Assembly: GCA_027923965.1 (NCBI GenBank)
Contig: AP026969.1
Span: forward strand, 4,030,001 to 4,094,000
Direction of reading: 5' to 3'
Source: Comamonadaceae bacterium OS-1
Lineage (GTDB): Bacteria > Pseudomonadota > Gammaproteobacteria > Burkholderiales > Burkholderiaceae_C
Length of the DNA stretch: 64,000 bases
This document shows, in pieces, positions 1 to 8,735 of the stretch (positions are counted from its first letter, which is position 1; each line of letters opens with the position of its first letter). The notes under the pieces were generated by a model. The model did not search any database. It was not told the DNA's origin and was given only the letters and a program-made list of their open reading frames with translations. The position numbers and the translations under genes are program-made.

Positions 1-20
1 GGGTACGGCTTGAGGCAAAT

Positions 21-75
21 GCTATTGAATTAGTAGCTTCTTGCGCATATAGAATAAGCGCTGAATGCCGATTTG
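21..75 (+). repeat. Dispersed palindromic repeat, family A, copy 1
   Basis: About 55 bp matching the pattern seen across the window: GCTATTGAATTAGTAGCTTC, then TTGCGC, a short spacer, GAATAAGCGC and a tail ending GCCGATTTG. The first half can pair as GCTA/TAGC and the second as GCGC/GCGC, giving two small hairpins. It lies just before a strong terminator and outside any gene. Confidence 0.75.
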
Positions 76-81
76 ACAACT

Positions 82-109
82 AAAAATGGCACCTGCGGGT
101 GCCATTTTT
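82..109 (+). terminator. Bidirectional Rho-independent terminator
   Basis: A perfect 12-bp stem (AAAAATGGCACC pairing with GGTGCCATTTTT) closes a four-base TGCG loop. It ends in T runs on both strands, so it can stop transcription either way. It probably ends a plus-strand gene lying left of the window and could also stop leftward transcription from the fbp side. Confidence 0.85.
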
Positions 110-135
110 GATGGAAAAAGGATGTGGAGTCGTCC

Positions 136-190
136 ACTACTGAAATCGTAGCTTCCTGTGCTGGCTGGATAAGCACAAAGTGCTGATTTT
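136..190 (+). repeat. Family A repeat, copy 2 (diverged)
   Basis: CTAC, then AATCGTAGCTTCCTGTGCT, then GGATAAGCAC and a tail TGCTGATTTT follow the family A layout with several substitutions. It sits 60 bp from copy 1 in the same orientation, with the terminator between them. Confidence 0.5.
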
Positions 191-204
191 GTACCTCAAT
201 GCAA

Positions 205-226
205 AACGGCAGCCTAAGCTGCCGTT
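205..226 (-). terminator. Probable Rho-independent terminator
   Basis: A 9-bp perfect stem (AACGGCAGC/GCTGCCGTT) with a CTAA loop; on the minus strand it is followed by TTTTGC. It stands about 75 bp downstream of the minus-strand mini-gene ending at 300, and could end that transcript or read-through from the iron transporter operon. Confidence 0.55.
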
Positions 227-299
227 GTACGGGGGTCTCACCGCGCCGGGTCTACCGGGCCACCGGGAAAAAGCCCCTGGTGTTTGGAATTTCGGTCAA

Positions 300-377
300 T
301 CAGCGGGCTGGCATGCGGCGGCGATCACGGTCGTCGGAGGGCCAGTTGTATTCGGTGGTGTAGTGCATTGTGGTCAT
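300..377 (-). CDS. Mini-gene for a 25-residue protein
   Basis: An ATG at 377-375 is preceded, 7 nt away, by a perfect AAGGAG Shine-Dalgarno at 390-385, and the frame runs 25 codons to TGA at 302-300. The peptide begins MTTMHYTTEYNWPSDD and ends in an Arg-rich stretch (RDRRRMPAR); it has no membrane segment. A stem-loop terminator lies downstream at 205-226. The ribosome site, short frame and terminator together suggest a real small protein, but I do not recognise the family. The alternative is a chance frame behind an SD-like sequence. Confidence 0.45.
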   Translation of the reverse strand: MTTMHYTTEYNWPSDDRDRRRMPAR

Positions 378-438
378 CGGGAATCTCCTTGTGCATCTAC
401 AACGAGGCACCCGGGGATTCGGTTGACAACTTTTTTCA

Positions 439-600
439 GGCGACGCTGAATGAGTCTCCGCGAGGCGGCGCGCCCTGGATCGGGATGGGATGCAAGGCGC
501 AAACCGCAGACATAGCTTGGGCTATGACGAGGATTTGCAACGCCGCAGACCGCTCGAGGCCAGGGATGCGCAGACCGCGAGGGACTTGTTCAGCGTTGCC
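439..600. repeat. 162-bp palindromic MITE-like element
   Basis: The ends are inverted copies of each other: GGCGACGCTGAA at 439-450 against TTCAGCGTTGCC at 589-600, and the similarity continues inward for about 40 bp. The centre is a hairpin, CATAGC-TTGG-GCTATG (511-526), inside GCAAA/TTTGC (499-538). There is no coding capacity. Its right end abuts the fbpC stop codon (603-601) exactly. The shape fits a non-autonomous miniature element or a large REP-type sequence. No target-site duplication is evident by eye. Confidence 0.55.
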
Positions 601-1689
601 TCAAGCCACTGCATCCTCGAATACATGGGCCTGGCCCATCACGGTAATTTCCACGGTGGAACCTACGGGCGGGATGTGGATGGCCGGGCTGCGTACCAGC
701 AGCGGGGGGGTGGCCGATGGCGCGTCGGTCTGGGGATTGCCCAGCAGGCGCACCGTCAGGCCGCACAGCGCGCCGCCAAAGTCAATGTCTTCCACCACAC
801 CCAGGCAGGCCTCGGCATCGGTGTCCATGGGGTCCACCGGCACGGGGGTCAGTTGCAGCTGCTCAGGACGCAGCATGATCTGTACCGGGCCTTTGCGCTG
901 GCTGTCGTCGGCGGCGATCACGCCCAGGGCGCAGGTGGCCCAGCCTTGCGACAGTTGTGCGGGCAACACAATGGTTTCGCCCAAAAACTGGGCCGTGGCG
1001 GCATCGGTGGGGCGCAGGTACAGGCTGTGTGGCGGGCCCACCTGGGCCAGGCGGCCTGCGCGCATCACCGCCACCTGGTCGGCAAACGACAGGGCTTCGG
1101 CCTGGTCGTGGGTGACCAGAATGGTGGTGATACCGGCGGCACCGAGCAGCTGGGCCACGGCTTTGCGGGTGCTGGCGCGCAGGCCGGTGTCCAGGGCCGA
1201 AAAGGGTTCGTCCAGCAGCATCAGGCGCGGCCTTTGGGCCAGCGCACGGGCCAGGGCCACGCGCTGCTGCTGGCCACCGGAGAGTTCATGCGGGCGGCGG
1301 GTGAGCATGGCGGGGTCGAGCGCCACCATTTGCATCAGCTCGGTAATGCGCTGGGCGCGGTCGGGCGCGTTGCGGGCCAGGCCGAAGCCGACGTTATCGG
1401 CCACGCTCAAATGCGGAAACAGCGCACCTTCTTGCGGCACAAAGCCGATGCCGCGCCGGTGGGCGGGGATGGCGTTGGGGCCGTCGGCCAGCGTCTGGCT
1501 GCCCAGGGTGACGCGGCCCACGTCCGGGGCTTCAAAGCCCGCGATGATGCGCAACAGCGTGGTTTTGCCCGAGCCGGACGGGCCGACGATGGCGGTACGG
1601 CTGCCTGCGGTGACCTGCAGATCGACACCGGCCAGTGCCACTTGGGGGCCGTAGCTTTTGCGCACGGCGTGTAATTCGAGAAAACCCAT
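601..1689 (-). CDS. fbpC: Ferric iron ABC transporter, ATP-binding subunit
   Basis: Cytoplasmic ATPase that would drive Fe3+ import with the permease and binding protein encoded just upstream. Residues 36-43 are the Walker A (GPSGSGKT), about 136-140 the LSGGQ signature, and 156-161 the Walker B (LMLLDE). A C-terminal TOBE-like region of about 120 residues follows, giving 362 residues, normal for the FbpC/PotA class. The chosen ATG lies 6 nt after the permease stop codon, so the two are probably translationally coupled; an in-frame TTG at 1695 is the other possible start. The iron assignment rests on the binding protein, since ATPases of this class look alike for iron, spermidine and sulfate. 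Confidence 0.9.
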   Translation of the reverse strand: MGFLELHAVRKSYGPQVALAGVDLQVTAGSRTAIVGPSGSGKTTLLRIIAGFEAPDVGRVTLGSQTLADGPNAIPAHRRGIGFVPQEGALFPHLSVADNVGFGLARNAPDRAQRITELMQMVALDPAMLTRRPHELSGGQQQRVALARALAQRPRLMLLDEPFSALDTGLRASTRKAVAQLLGAAGITTILVTHDQAEALSFADQVAVMRAGRLAQVGPPHSLYLRPTDAATAQFLGETIVLPAQLSQGWATCALGVIAADDSQRKGPVQIMLRPEQLQLTPVPVDPMDTDAEACLGVVEDIDFGGALCGLTVRLLGNPQTDAPSATPPLLVRSPAIHIPPVGSTVEITVMGQAHVFEDAVA

Positions 1690-1695
1690 TGCCAA

Positions 1696-3291
1696 TTACC
1701 GTCCAGCAGTTCGTTTGGATTGCACGTAGAGAAGCCAGGTCATGGGCATGGACAGCAGCACCATCATCAGCGCGTAGGGGGCGGCGGCGGCGTAGTCGAT
1801 CTCGCTGCTGAAGGCCCAGAACGCGGTGGCCAGGGTTTGCGTGCCGGTGGGGGCCAGCAGCAGGGTGGCGGTGAGCTCGTTGGTAATGCCCAGCGCCACC
1901 ATCGCCATGCCCGCGGCAGCCCCGGGTGCGGCCAGCCGCAGGGTAATGGACCACAGCGCCTGGGTAGGCGTGCGGCCCAGACTGCGGGCGGCGTATTCCA
2001 GCTCCACCGGGGCCTGGGAGATGCCGGCACGCAGGCTGACCAGCGCACGCGGCAAAAACATCAGCATGTAGGCCAGCAAAATGGTGGCCACGGTTTGGTA
2101 CAGCGGCAGCGCCACCCGCACGGTGATGGTGACCAGGGCCAACGCCACCACCACGCCAGGCAGCGAGCCGACCATGTAGTTGCAGGCCTCCACCACACGC
2201 TGCAGCTTGCCGGGTTTGCGGATGGACAGCCAGGCCATGGGGACGGACACCACGGTGGTCAGCACACCGCCCAACACCGCCCACACCAGGGTCTGGCCCA
2301 GGGCCGCGCCCATCACGTCCAGCTGCCACACGCCCGCGCCACCGGCCACCAGCCAGCGCGCCAGGGTGTACAGCGGCACACCGAGCGCCAGCAGGCTGGT
2401 GAAAAACGGCAGCAGCCAGGCCAGCACCGTCCAGCGGCCCAGGCGGCTGCGCACCGGCATGCGGGCAGCCCCGGTGCCGACGCGGGCATAGCGCTCGTTG
2501 CCGCGCAGACGGTTTTCCAGCGCCAGCAAGACAAAGCAGCAGACCACCAGCACGCCCGCCAGCATATTGGCCGCCGGGCCGTTGTAGGTGGACTGGAACT
2601 GGTCGACGATGGCCGTGGTGAATGTGTCGTAGCGGATCATCACGTACAGGCCGTACTCGGCCAGCAGGTGCAGGCCCACCAGCAACCCGCCGCCGCACAG
2701 GGCCAGGCGCAACTGCGGCAACACCACGCGCATGAACACCGCCCAAGGCCCCAGGCCCAGGGACGCGGCCGCGTCTTCCATGCCCGGGTCGAGCCGCCGC
2801 AGCGCCGCCGACAAGGGCAAATACATGAACGGGAAATAGGCGATGGTGGACACCAGCACCGCGCCAAACAGGCCGTGCAGGCCGGGGGTGACCGTCATCC
2901 AGGCATAGCTGTGCACAAACGCGGGCACGGCCAGCGGCGCCACGGCCAGCGCGGCCCAGGTGCGGGCACCGGGCAGGTCGCTGCGCTCGGTGAGCCAGGC
3001 CAGCGCCAGGGCCAGCACGCCGCAGACCGGCACGGTGACCAGTTCCAGCAAGGCGGTGTTGACCAGCAACTCGCCAACCCGGCCGCGGAAAATCAGCGGT
3101 ACGGCGGCTTCCCAGCCGGTCTGCCAGGCCACCCAGACCACAAAGCCCAGTGGCAGCAGCGCAAACAGCGACACCAGCACCGCCGCCGCCCCCACCCACG
3201 ACAAGCGCCCGCCCCCGATGCGCTGCATGGCATCGGGCCGGGCCCCGGCCAGGGCCGGTGCTCGGGGAAGAGAGGATGGGACGGCGGACAC
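1696..3291 (-). CDS. fbpB: Ferric iron ABC transporter, fused permease
   Basis: Inner-membrane permease of 531 residues with two copies of the binding-protein-dependent transport domain in one chain, as in FbpB/SfuB. About twelve hydrophobic segments are visible, from around residue 33 ([20 protein letters not shown]) to the C-terminus. The EAA-type loops that contact the ATPase precede the last segments of each half (e.g. [10 protein letters not shown] near 175 and [10 protein letters not shown] near 430). It starts 7 nt after the binding-protein gene and ends 6 nt before the fbpC ATG, so the three form one operon. Confidence 0.9.
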   Translation of the reverse strand: MSAVPSSLPRAPALAGARPDAMQRIGGGRLSWVGAAAVLVSLFALLPLGFVVWVAWQTGWEAAVPLIFRGRVGELLVNTALLELVTVPVCGVLALALAWLTERSDLPGARTWAALAVAPLAVPAFVHSYAWMTVTPGLHGLFGAVLVSTIAYFPFMYLPLSAALRRLDPGMEDAAASLGLGPWAVFMRVVLPQLRLALCGGGLLVGLHLLAEYGLYVMIRYDTFTTAIVDQFQSTYNGPAANMLAGVLVVCCFVLLALENRLRGNERYARVGTGAARMPVRSRLGRWTVLAWLLPFFTSLLALGVPLYTLARWLVAGGAGVWQLDVMGAALGQTLVWAVLGGVLTTVVSVPMAWLSIRKPGKLQRVVEACNYMVGSLPGVVVALALVTITVRVALPLYQTVATILLAYMLMFLPRALVSLRAGISQAPVELEYAARSLGRTPTQALWSITLRLAAPGAAAGMAMVALGITNELTATLLLAPTGTQTLATAFWAFSSEIDYAAAAPYALMMVLLSMPMTWLLYVQSKRTAGR

Positions 3292-3298
3292 GGTGGGT

Positions 3299-4315
3299 TT
3301 ACAGCAAGCCCGCCTGGGTCATCAGGTCGGAGACTTTTTTGCTGTTCAGGTTGGAGGGCTCGACCTTGGGCGACTGCAGATCGGCCAACGGCACCAGCTT
3401 GGCGTTGGACTGCGCGCCCACACCCACGGCGTATTCATACGAGTCGCCGGTTTTCAGAATCTCTTGGCCCGCCTTGCCGGTGACCCACTTCACAAAGGCC
3501 TGGGCTTCCTTGGCACGCTTGCTGGTGGCCAACACGCCGCCGCCGGAGATGCTGACAAAAGCGCCCGGATCTTCGTTGCGGAAGTAGTGCAACGCACTGT
3601 TGTTGCTGTTTTCCGCCGTCTTGGCCTGGTCGCCAAAGTAGTAGTAGTGGTAGATCACACCACCGTCGATCTGGCCGGCGTTGACGGCCTTCATCACCGT
3701 GCTGTTGCCCTTGTAGGCGGTGAAATTGTCTTTCATGCCCTTGAGCCAGGCGGCAGTGGCGGGTTCGCCCTTCATTTCCAGCATGGCGCTGACGATGGCC
3801 TGGAAGTCGGCACCGGCCTGTGATGCGGCCCAGCGGCCTTTCCAGGCGGGGCTGGCCAGGTCCATCATCGACTTAGGCAACTGCTCGGGCGTGAACTTCT
3901 TCTTGTTGTAGACAAACACCGTGCTGCGCGCGGCCACACCAATCCAGCGGCCCGTGGCGGGGCGGAAGTTGGCAGGCACCTGGGCCAGCGTAGCGGGATC
4001 CAGCGGCGCAAACAGGCCAGCCGACTCCACCAGGCCCATGGCGGGCGAGTTTTCGGTCAGGAACACATCGGCGGGCGAGGCCTTGCCTTCTTGCACCAGT
4101 TGGTTGCCCAGCTCGCTGTCGCCACCATTGCGCAGTACCACCGGAATGCCGGTTTCCTTGGTAAAGCCCTTGGCCCAGGCCTGGGTCAGGCTGACGTGCT
4201 GCGCGTTGTAGACCACCAGCGGCTCGGCGGTTTGCGCAGAGGCTCCCATGGAGACAACCAACACGCCGGTAGCCAGCGCCACGGCACGAACCAGGAAAGG
4301 GATGGAAATTTTCAT
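3299..4315 (-). CDS. fbpA: Periplasmic Fe3+-binding protein
   Basis: Solute-binding protein of the FbpA/FutA family, 338 residues. The N-terminus [17 protein letters not shown]... is a signal peptide, cleaved probably after GASA (mature [13 protein letters not shown]). The ligand motif [11 protein letters not shown] in the C-terminal half carries the adjacent tyrosines that coordinate ferric iron in this family. I chose the ATG at 4315 because it puts the signal peptide at the start; a longer frame from 4369 would add 18 atypical residues. First gene of the fbpABC operon. Confidence 0.9.
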   Translation of the reverse strand: MKISIPFLVRAVALATGVLVVSMGASAQTAEPLVVYNAQHVSLTQAWAKGFTKETGIPVVLRNGGDSELGNQLVQEGKASPADVFLTENSPAMGLVESAGLFAPLDPATLAQVPANFRPATGRWIGVAARSTVFVYNKKKFTPEQLPKSMMDLASPAWKGRWAASQAGADFQAIVSAMLEMKGEPATAAWLKGMKDNFTAYKGNSTVMKAVNAGQIDGGVIYHYYYFGDQAKTAENSNNSALHYFRNEDPGAFVSISGGGVLATSKRAKEAQAFVKWVTGKAGQEILKTGDSYEYAVGVGAQSNAKLVPLADLQSPKVEPSNLNSKKVSDLMTQAGLL

Positions 4316-4379
4316 AACAACACTTTGAATGAAGGGGTGCACCGGGGAATAGTCATCCTGGTGCCACATTGCGAACAGT

Positions 4380-4398
4380 GCAAATAAGAATTAATTGC
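4380..4398 (-). promoter_or_regulatory. Possible Fur box upstream of fbpA
   Basis: GCAAATAAGAATTAATTGC matches the classical 19-bp Fur consensus at 11 positions and is an imperfect palindrome (TGCAAAT...ATTGCA). It lies 65 bp before the fbpA ATG in an AT-rich patch within GC-rich surroundings. A fur gene is present in this window at 43264. Inference only; the match is modest. Confidence 0.35.
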
Positions 4399-4496
4399 AT
4401 CTGGATTCTAACCCCGCACTTTCCGTGGCCGGGGCAGCCCCTGCGGAACAGGGGGCTATTTGCAGATATTCAAGGCACTTCGTAGCCAGAGCGCAC

Positions 4497-5204
4497 TCAG
4501 GGCCGGGCTTTGCGCGTGCTGCTGGATCTGCGGTGCCTGCGCCTGCGTTCCGACTTGCGGCGGCTGAGGGCCAGTATGGCGCGCAGGCCTTGCGCGCAAC
4601 CCACCAGCACCGCCGCGCCCATAGCCCAGGGTATGACTTCGTGGGCCAGGGCCGATGCCAAAAAGGAGGCCTGCTCCTCGTCCAGCTTCATCTGCTCGGC
4701 CGAACGCACTGGCGCGTTGGCGTTGGCGGCATTGCCGCTGGTATCGCCGTTGGCGCGCCGACGCAGCACATTGTTGTCGGCTTCGGCATTGCCATCGGGT
4801 GCTTTGTCCGAGCCAAATTCGGTACTGAGGTATTGCTTGGCATCGACCGCACCGGTGTTGACCGCCAGGTCTTTGGCAGCCGTATGCAGGGTTTCACCTA
4901 AAGGTTGGGGATCGGATTTGCTGGCGGAAGCCGGACTGGCGGGTTTGGCTGTGGCATCGGTGCGGGGATCGGCGCTGGCCGCTTTGTCCGCAGACGCCTT
5001 GACAGGCATGGCAGACAGGGCTCGGAGCACCGAAGAACCGGAATGGGCATCGGCCATATCAGCCGCTTCCTGGGCATCCTGCGAAGTCCCCTCCGACAGA
5101 TTGGGCAGAAGCGCAGCTGCTGCGGGCAAGCCCCAGCCAACAACTGCCACTGCGCACAGGGCACATAGCACCGCCCGCAGCCTCTTGACACCACGCCATT
5201 CCAT
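4497..5204 (-). CDS. Hypothetical secreted or anchored protein, low complexity
   Basis: 235 residues of unknown function. A signal-like hydrophobic segment lies at about residues 10-31. A long Ala/Ser/Asp/Lys-rich middle follows, with little predicted fold. A second hydrophobic segment (HEVIPWAMGAAVLVGCAQGL, about 188-207) precedes a very basic Arg/Ser tail. The layout suggests a periplasmic linker with a C-terminal membrane anchor and a cytoplasmic basic tail. GGAG lies 8 nt before the ATG. It stands alone, about 180 bp upstream of and in line with the iron transporter operon, and no family is recognised. Confidence 0.55.
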   Translation of the reverse strand: MEWRGVKRLRAVLCALCAVAVVGWGLPAAAALLPNLSEGTSQDAQEAADMADAHSGSSVLRALSAMPVKASADKAASADPRTDATAKPASPASASKSDPQPLGETLHTAAKDLAVNTGAVDAKQYLSTEFGSDKAPDGNAEADNNVLRRRANGDTSGNAANANAPVRSAEQMKLDEEQASFLASALAHEVIPWAMGAAVLVGCAQGLRAILALSRRKSERRRRHRRSSSTRKARP

Positions 5205-5336
5205 AGCCTGTCTCCAACTCCAAAATACAAGCCCGCGCGCAACGCACGTAACAATTTGAATTAATTGATTTTATTTGCAATACGCATGGACTGGGGGCTT
5301 GTAGCGCACCCAGGGGAAACACTCTCCCCTCGCAAA

Positions 5337-5397
5337 TGCTACTTATTTTATAGCTACACATACATATGACAGCGGCGCAGGATAGCGTTCTTTTATA
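5337..5397 (+). repeat. Family A repeat, diverged copy
   Basis: GCTACTTATTTTATAGCTAC is the typical left half of the family; the right half (CATATGACAGCGGCGCAGGATAGCG) is altered and lacks the AATAAGCGC core. It lies in the 247-bp space between the divergent genes at 5204 and 5452. Confidence 0.45.
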
Positions 5398-5451
5398 TGC
5401 GTCTGGGTGTCAAACTGTTTCATTCGGTAATGAACGCCGGTACCATGGCCC

Positions 5452-5685
5452 ATGCCAAGTGCAGCCACCCCGCCCCGCCCCCAGACCGACCCTCAGCGCT
5501 GCCCGCTGTGTGGTCAGCCCAATCTTTGCGCCATGGAGCAAGCGCGTCGCACCGGACAGGCGCAGCCCCCGTGCTGGTGCCTGGCGGTGGATATCGCCCC
5601 GGCCACGCTGGCGGCCATTCCCCCTGCGGCGCGGGACCGGGCCTGCATCTGCTCTGCGTGCGCGGCGCAGGTGCCCACGGTCTAG
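5452..5685 (+). CDS. Cysteine-rich CWC-type small protein
   Basis: 77 residues with the CPLCG...NLCA...PCWC spacing of the cysteine-rich CWC family, followed by a C-terminal CICSACA. The arrangement suggests a small metal-binding fold. The biochemical role of the family is not established. It ends 21 nt before the mechanosensitive channel gene and may be cotranscribed with it. The ribosome site is weak, so the start is uncertain. Confidence 0.7.
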   Translation: MPSAATPPRPQTDPQRCPLCGQPNLCAMEQARRTGQAQPPCWCLAVDIAPATLAAIPPAARDRACICSACAAQVPTV

Positions 5686-5706
5686 GGCACCCCGCCACAC
5701 CCGCCC

Positions 5707-7215
5707 ATGACATCCTGGACCTCCGGACTGCTCTCCCCCGCTTTGCTGGCGCTGGCGCTGCTGGCCGCCCTGCTGGCCGGGGCCCTGCGCTTGCTGCGCC
5801 CCAACCACCAGCGGGCGCTGCGGGCCACCTGGGCCTTGCTCAACCTGACCTGGTGCGCCCAATTGCTGGCCCTGCTGGCGGCCAGCCAGGGCCACGCCCT
5901 GCTGGAGAGCATTTTGCGCAACACGGCCCATGTGTGCGCGGTGTGGGCCAGCATCCAGATCGGTACGCTGCTGGTGTTCCGGGTGCTGTTGCCCGCCCTG
6001 CGGGTGCACCTGCCGCAGATCGCCCAGGACCTCACCTTGACCGCGCTGACCCTGGCCTGGGGACTGGTATGGCTGCGGCTGGCCGGCGTAGACCCGACCC
6101 AGCTGTTTGCCACCTCGGCCATCATGACGGCGGTGGTGGCCTTTGCCATGCAGGACACGCTGGGCAATGTGATGGGTGGCGTGGCGCTGCAGTTGGACAA
6201 CTCGCTGCGGGTGGGCGAGTGGGTGCAGTTGGACGACCTCAGTGGCCGGGTGGCGGATGTGCGCTGGCGCTACACCGAGATCGTCACGCGCAACTGCGAA
6301 ACCGTAGTGGTGCCCAACAGCTGGCTGATGAAAAACCGCTTCAAGGTACTGCGCAAGCGCCCCGGTGAACCCCTGCTGTGGCGGCGTGTGCTGCACTTCC
6401 ACATCGACCAGAACGCCCCACCCAACCAGGTGCTGCGCGCGCTGGAGCAGGCCATCTCGGATGCCAGCATCGCCAACGTGGCCGCGCAGCCGGGGCCCAG
6501 CGCGGTGCTGATGGAGATGGGCGCGGGCTACCACCACTACAGCCTGCGCTACTGGCTGACCGATCCGCAGTTTGACGACCCCACCGACTCTGCCGTGCGG
6601 GTACACGCCCTCACCGGCCTGGCCCGCGAGGGTATCCGCCTGGGCGTGCCGCTGGCCGAGCGCCTGGTCACCCACGAAGACGAGCACTCGCGCAACGCCC
6701 GCGACCAGCGCGAGCTGGCCCGTCGCACCGCCGCCATCCGCAGCATCGCCCTGTTTGCCAGCCTGCCCGAAGCCGAGCAGCACACCTTGGCTGCGCACCT
6801 GGTGCACGCACCGTTTGTGGCGGGCAGCACCATCACCCGCCAGGGTTCGGTAGCGCATTGGCTCTACCTGATCCTGCGCGGCGAGGCCGAGGTGGTGGTG
6901 GACAGCAGCGCGGGCCGGACCACCGTGGCCCGCCTGCACGACGGCGAATTCTTCGGCGAAATGGGTCTGCTGACCGGTGAACCGCGCAGCGCCACCGTGC
7001 GGGCGGTAACCGATGTGGAGTGCTACCGGCTGGACAAGGAGGGCTTTGGCCTGGTACTGGCCGCCCGCCCCGCTCTGGCCGAGGACGTGGCCACCCTGCT
7101 GGCCCAACGCCGCGCCGAATTCGCCGCCCGCATACAAAAGACCGCCACCGCCGTGCCGCCAGTGCGCAGCAAAGACCTGCTGGCGCGGATGCAGGCGTTT
7201 TTCGGGATGGAATAA
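5707..7215 (+). CDS. MscS-type channel fused to a cyclic-nucleotide-binding domain
   Basis: 502 residues. Several N-terminal membrane helices (about 10-30, 40-65, 75-100, 110-135) lead into the MscS pore and beta domain, with the pore-lining AVVAFAMQDTLGNVMGGVAL near residues 140-160 and VPNSWLMKN near 200. From about 345 on there is a cNMP-binding domain whose phosphate-binding cassette reads FFGEMGLLTGEPRSATV, including the Arg-Ser pair that contacts the nucleotide phosphate. The expected role is an inner-membrane channel gated by tension and modulated by cAMP or another cyclic nucleotide. The N-terminal half is diagnostic; nucleotide specificity is inferred. Confidence 0.85.
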   Translation: MTSWTSGLLSPALLALALLAALLAGALRLLRPNHQRALRATWALLNLTWCAQLLALLAASQGHALLESILRNTAHVCAVWASIQIGTLLVFRVLLPALRVHLPQIAQDLTLTALTLAWGLVWLRLAGVDPTQLFATSAIMTAVVAFAMQDTLGNVMGGVALQLDNSLRVGEWVQLDDLSGRVADVRWRYTEIVTRNCETVVVPNSWLMKNRFKVLRKRPGEPLLWRRVLHFHIDQNAPPNQVLRALEQAISDASIANVAAQPGPSAVLMEMGAGYHHYSLRYWLTDPQFDDPTDSAVRVHALTGLAREGIRLGVPLAERLVTHEDEHSRNARDQRELARRTAAIRSIALFASLPEAEQHTLAAHLVHAPFVAGSTITRQGSVAHWLYLILRGEAEVVVDSSAGRTTVARLHDGEFFGEMGLLTGEPRSATVRAVTDVECYRLDKEGFGLVLAARPALAEDVATLLAQRRAEFAARIQKTATAVPPVRSKDLLARMQAFFGME

Positions 7216-7254
7216 CCCACCCACCGAGTGGGGGCCTGCCCGGGCCCGGCTACC

Positions 7255-8733
7255 ATGCACGGTTGTTTCTATGCCCACGCCATCTTGACCGCCCCCACCA
7301 CAACCGCTGAACTCCAGGCCCGCTACGGCGAACGCTACCGCTGGCTGCTGCTGTTGGCGGTGATGGTGGGCACCATGGCCTCGGTCATGTCGTCCACCAT
7401 CGTCAACGTGGCCATTCCCGACATGAGCCACCACTTCACCCTGGGGCCGTCACAGGCGCAGTGGGTCACTTCGGGCTTCATGGTGGCGATGACGGTGTCC
7501 ATGCTCACCACGCCCTGGCTGCTGGCCCGCCACGGCTACCGCCGCGTCTACGCCGGGGCCATGTGGCTGCTGCTGGCGGGTGGCATCACCGGCGGGCTGG
7601 CAAGCGATTACGGCCTGGTGCTGGTCGCCCGGGTGGCCGAGGGGCTGGCAGCGGGCGTGGTGCAACCCATTCCCGCCATCATCATCCTGCGGGCCTTCCA
7701 GCCGCACGAGCAGGGCCGGGCCAGCGGTCTGTTTGGCATGGGCGTGGTGCTGGCCCCGGCCATCGGGCCCAGCATTGGCGGCATTCTGGTGGATATGTTT
7801 GGCTGGCGCTCCATCTTCTTCATGGTGGTGCCGTTTTGCCTGCTGTCGCTGTGGCTGGCGCGTAAATTCGTGCCCACCACGGCCCCTGGCGGCGCTGTCG
7901 CCCAGCACAGCGTGGGTCTGGACTGGCGCGGTCTGCTGCTGGCCACCGCAGGTACGCTGTGCCTGCTCAACGGCATGGTGCAGTTGCGCGGCGGCAGCCC
8001 GTCCGTGGCAGGCACGCTGCTGTTGCTGGCGGTGCTGGCTCTGGTGGGATTTATTGGCTGGCAGCGCCGCCTGGCCGCCCAGGGTGGCGCACCGCTGATG
8101 GAACTGGCCCTGTTTGGCTACCGCCCGTTTGCCATGGGCAGCATCGTGGCGGTGATTTACGGCACGGCGCTGTTTGGCTCCACCTACCTGCTGCCGGTGT
8201 ACATGCAGGTGGGGCTGCAGCTGTCGCCCTCGTACGTGGGGGCCATCCTGCTGCCCGCCGGGCTGATGCTGGCCGCCACCATCGCAGTGGTGGGCCGGCT
8301 GGCTGACCGGCAGCCCACCTACCTGCTGGTCAGTACCGGGCTGGCACTGCTGGCCACCTCCTTCGGGCTGATGGCCACTATCGGGCTGGGTACCCCCATC
8401 TGGGTGCTGGCCGTGTGGGCGGTGCTGGGGCGCATCGGGCTGGGCTTCATCCTGCCGTCGCTCAACCTGGGGGCCATGCGGCCGCTGGACAAAGCCCTGA
8501 TCCCGCAAGGTGCCAGCGCCATCAACTTCTTGCGCATGCTGGGCGGGGCTACCGGCGTGAGCCTGTGCGCCATCGTGCTGGAGTGGCGGCTGGCCGCGCA
8601 CGGCGATACGCTGGACAACCCGCTGACCAGCCCGGCCCGGTTGGCAGCCTTTAACGAGTCATTTTTCATGCTGGCCGCCCTGTGCGCCCTGGCCCTGGGG
8701 GCCGCCTGGCAACTGAAATCCAACAAGGAATAA
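7255..8733 (+). CDS. MFS drug-type exporter, DHA2 (EmrB/QacA) family
   Basis: A 492-residue inner-membrane protein with about fourteen hydrophobic segments. It has the DHA2 features: the STIVNVAIPDM stretch in helix 1, a WVTSGFMVAM stretch at helix 2, and the antiporter motif GPSIGGILVD with GWRSIFF in helix 5. It probably exports a toxic organic compound using the proton gradient; the substrate cannot be read. I use the ATG at 7255; an in-frame GTG at 7228 would add nine residues. The next gene starts 2 nt after the stop. Confidence 0.85.
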   Translation: MHGCFYAHAILTAPTTTAELQARYGERYRWLLLLAVMVGTMASVMSSTIVNVAIPDMSHHFTLGPSQAQWVTSGFMVAMTVSMLTTPWLLARHGYRRVYAGAMWLLLAGGITGGLASDYGLVLVARVAEGLAAGVVQPIPAIIILRAFQPHEQGRASGLFGMGVVLAPAIGPSIGGILVDMFGWRSIFFMVVPFCLLSLWLARKFVPTTAPGGAVAQHSVGLDWRGLLLATAGTLCLLNGMVQLRGGSPSVAGTLLLLAVLALVGFIGWQRRLAAQGGAPLMELALFGYRPFAMGSIVAVIYGTALFGSTYLLPVYMQVGLQLSPSYVGAILLPAGLMLAATIAVVGRLADRQPTYLLVSTGLALLATSFGLMATIGLGTPIWVLAVWAVLGRIGLGFILPSLNLGAMRPLDKALIPQGASAINFLRMLGGATGVSLCAIVLEWRLAAHGDTLDNPLTSPARLAAFNESFFMLAALCALALGAAWQLKSNKE

Positions 8734-8735
8734 GC

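Noticed and set aside
284..1674. Long plus-strand frames over fbpC and the palindromic element
   Set aside because: They are antisense shadows of GC-rich codons; the minus-strand frame has all ABC ATPase motifs.
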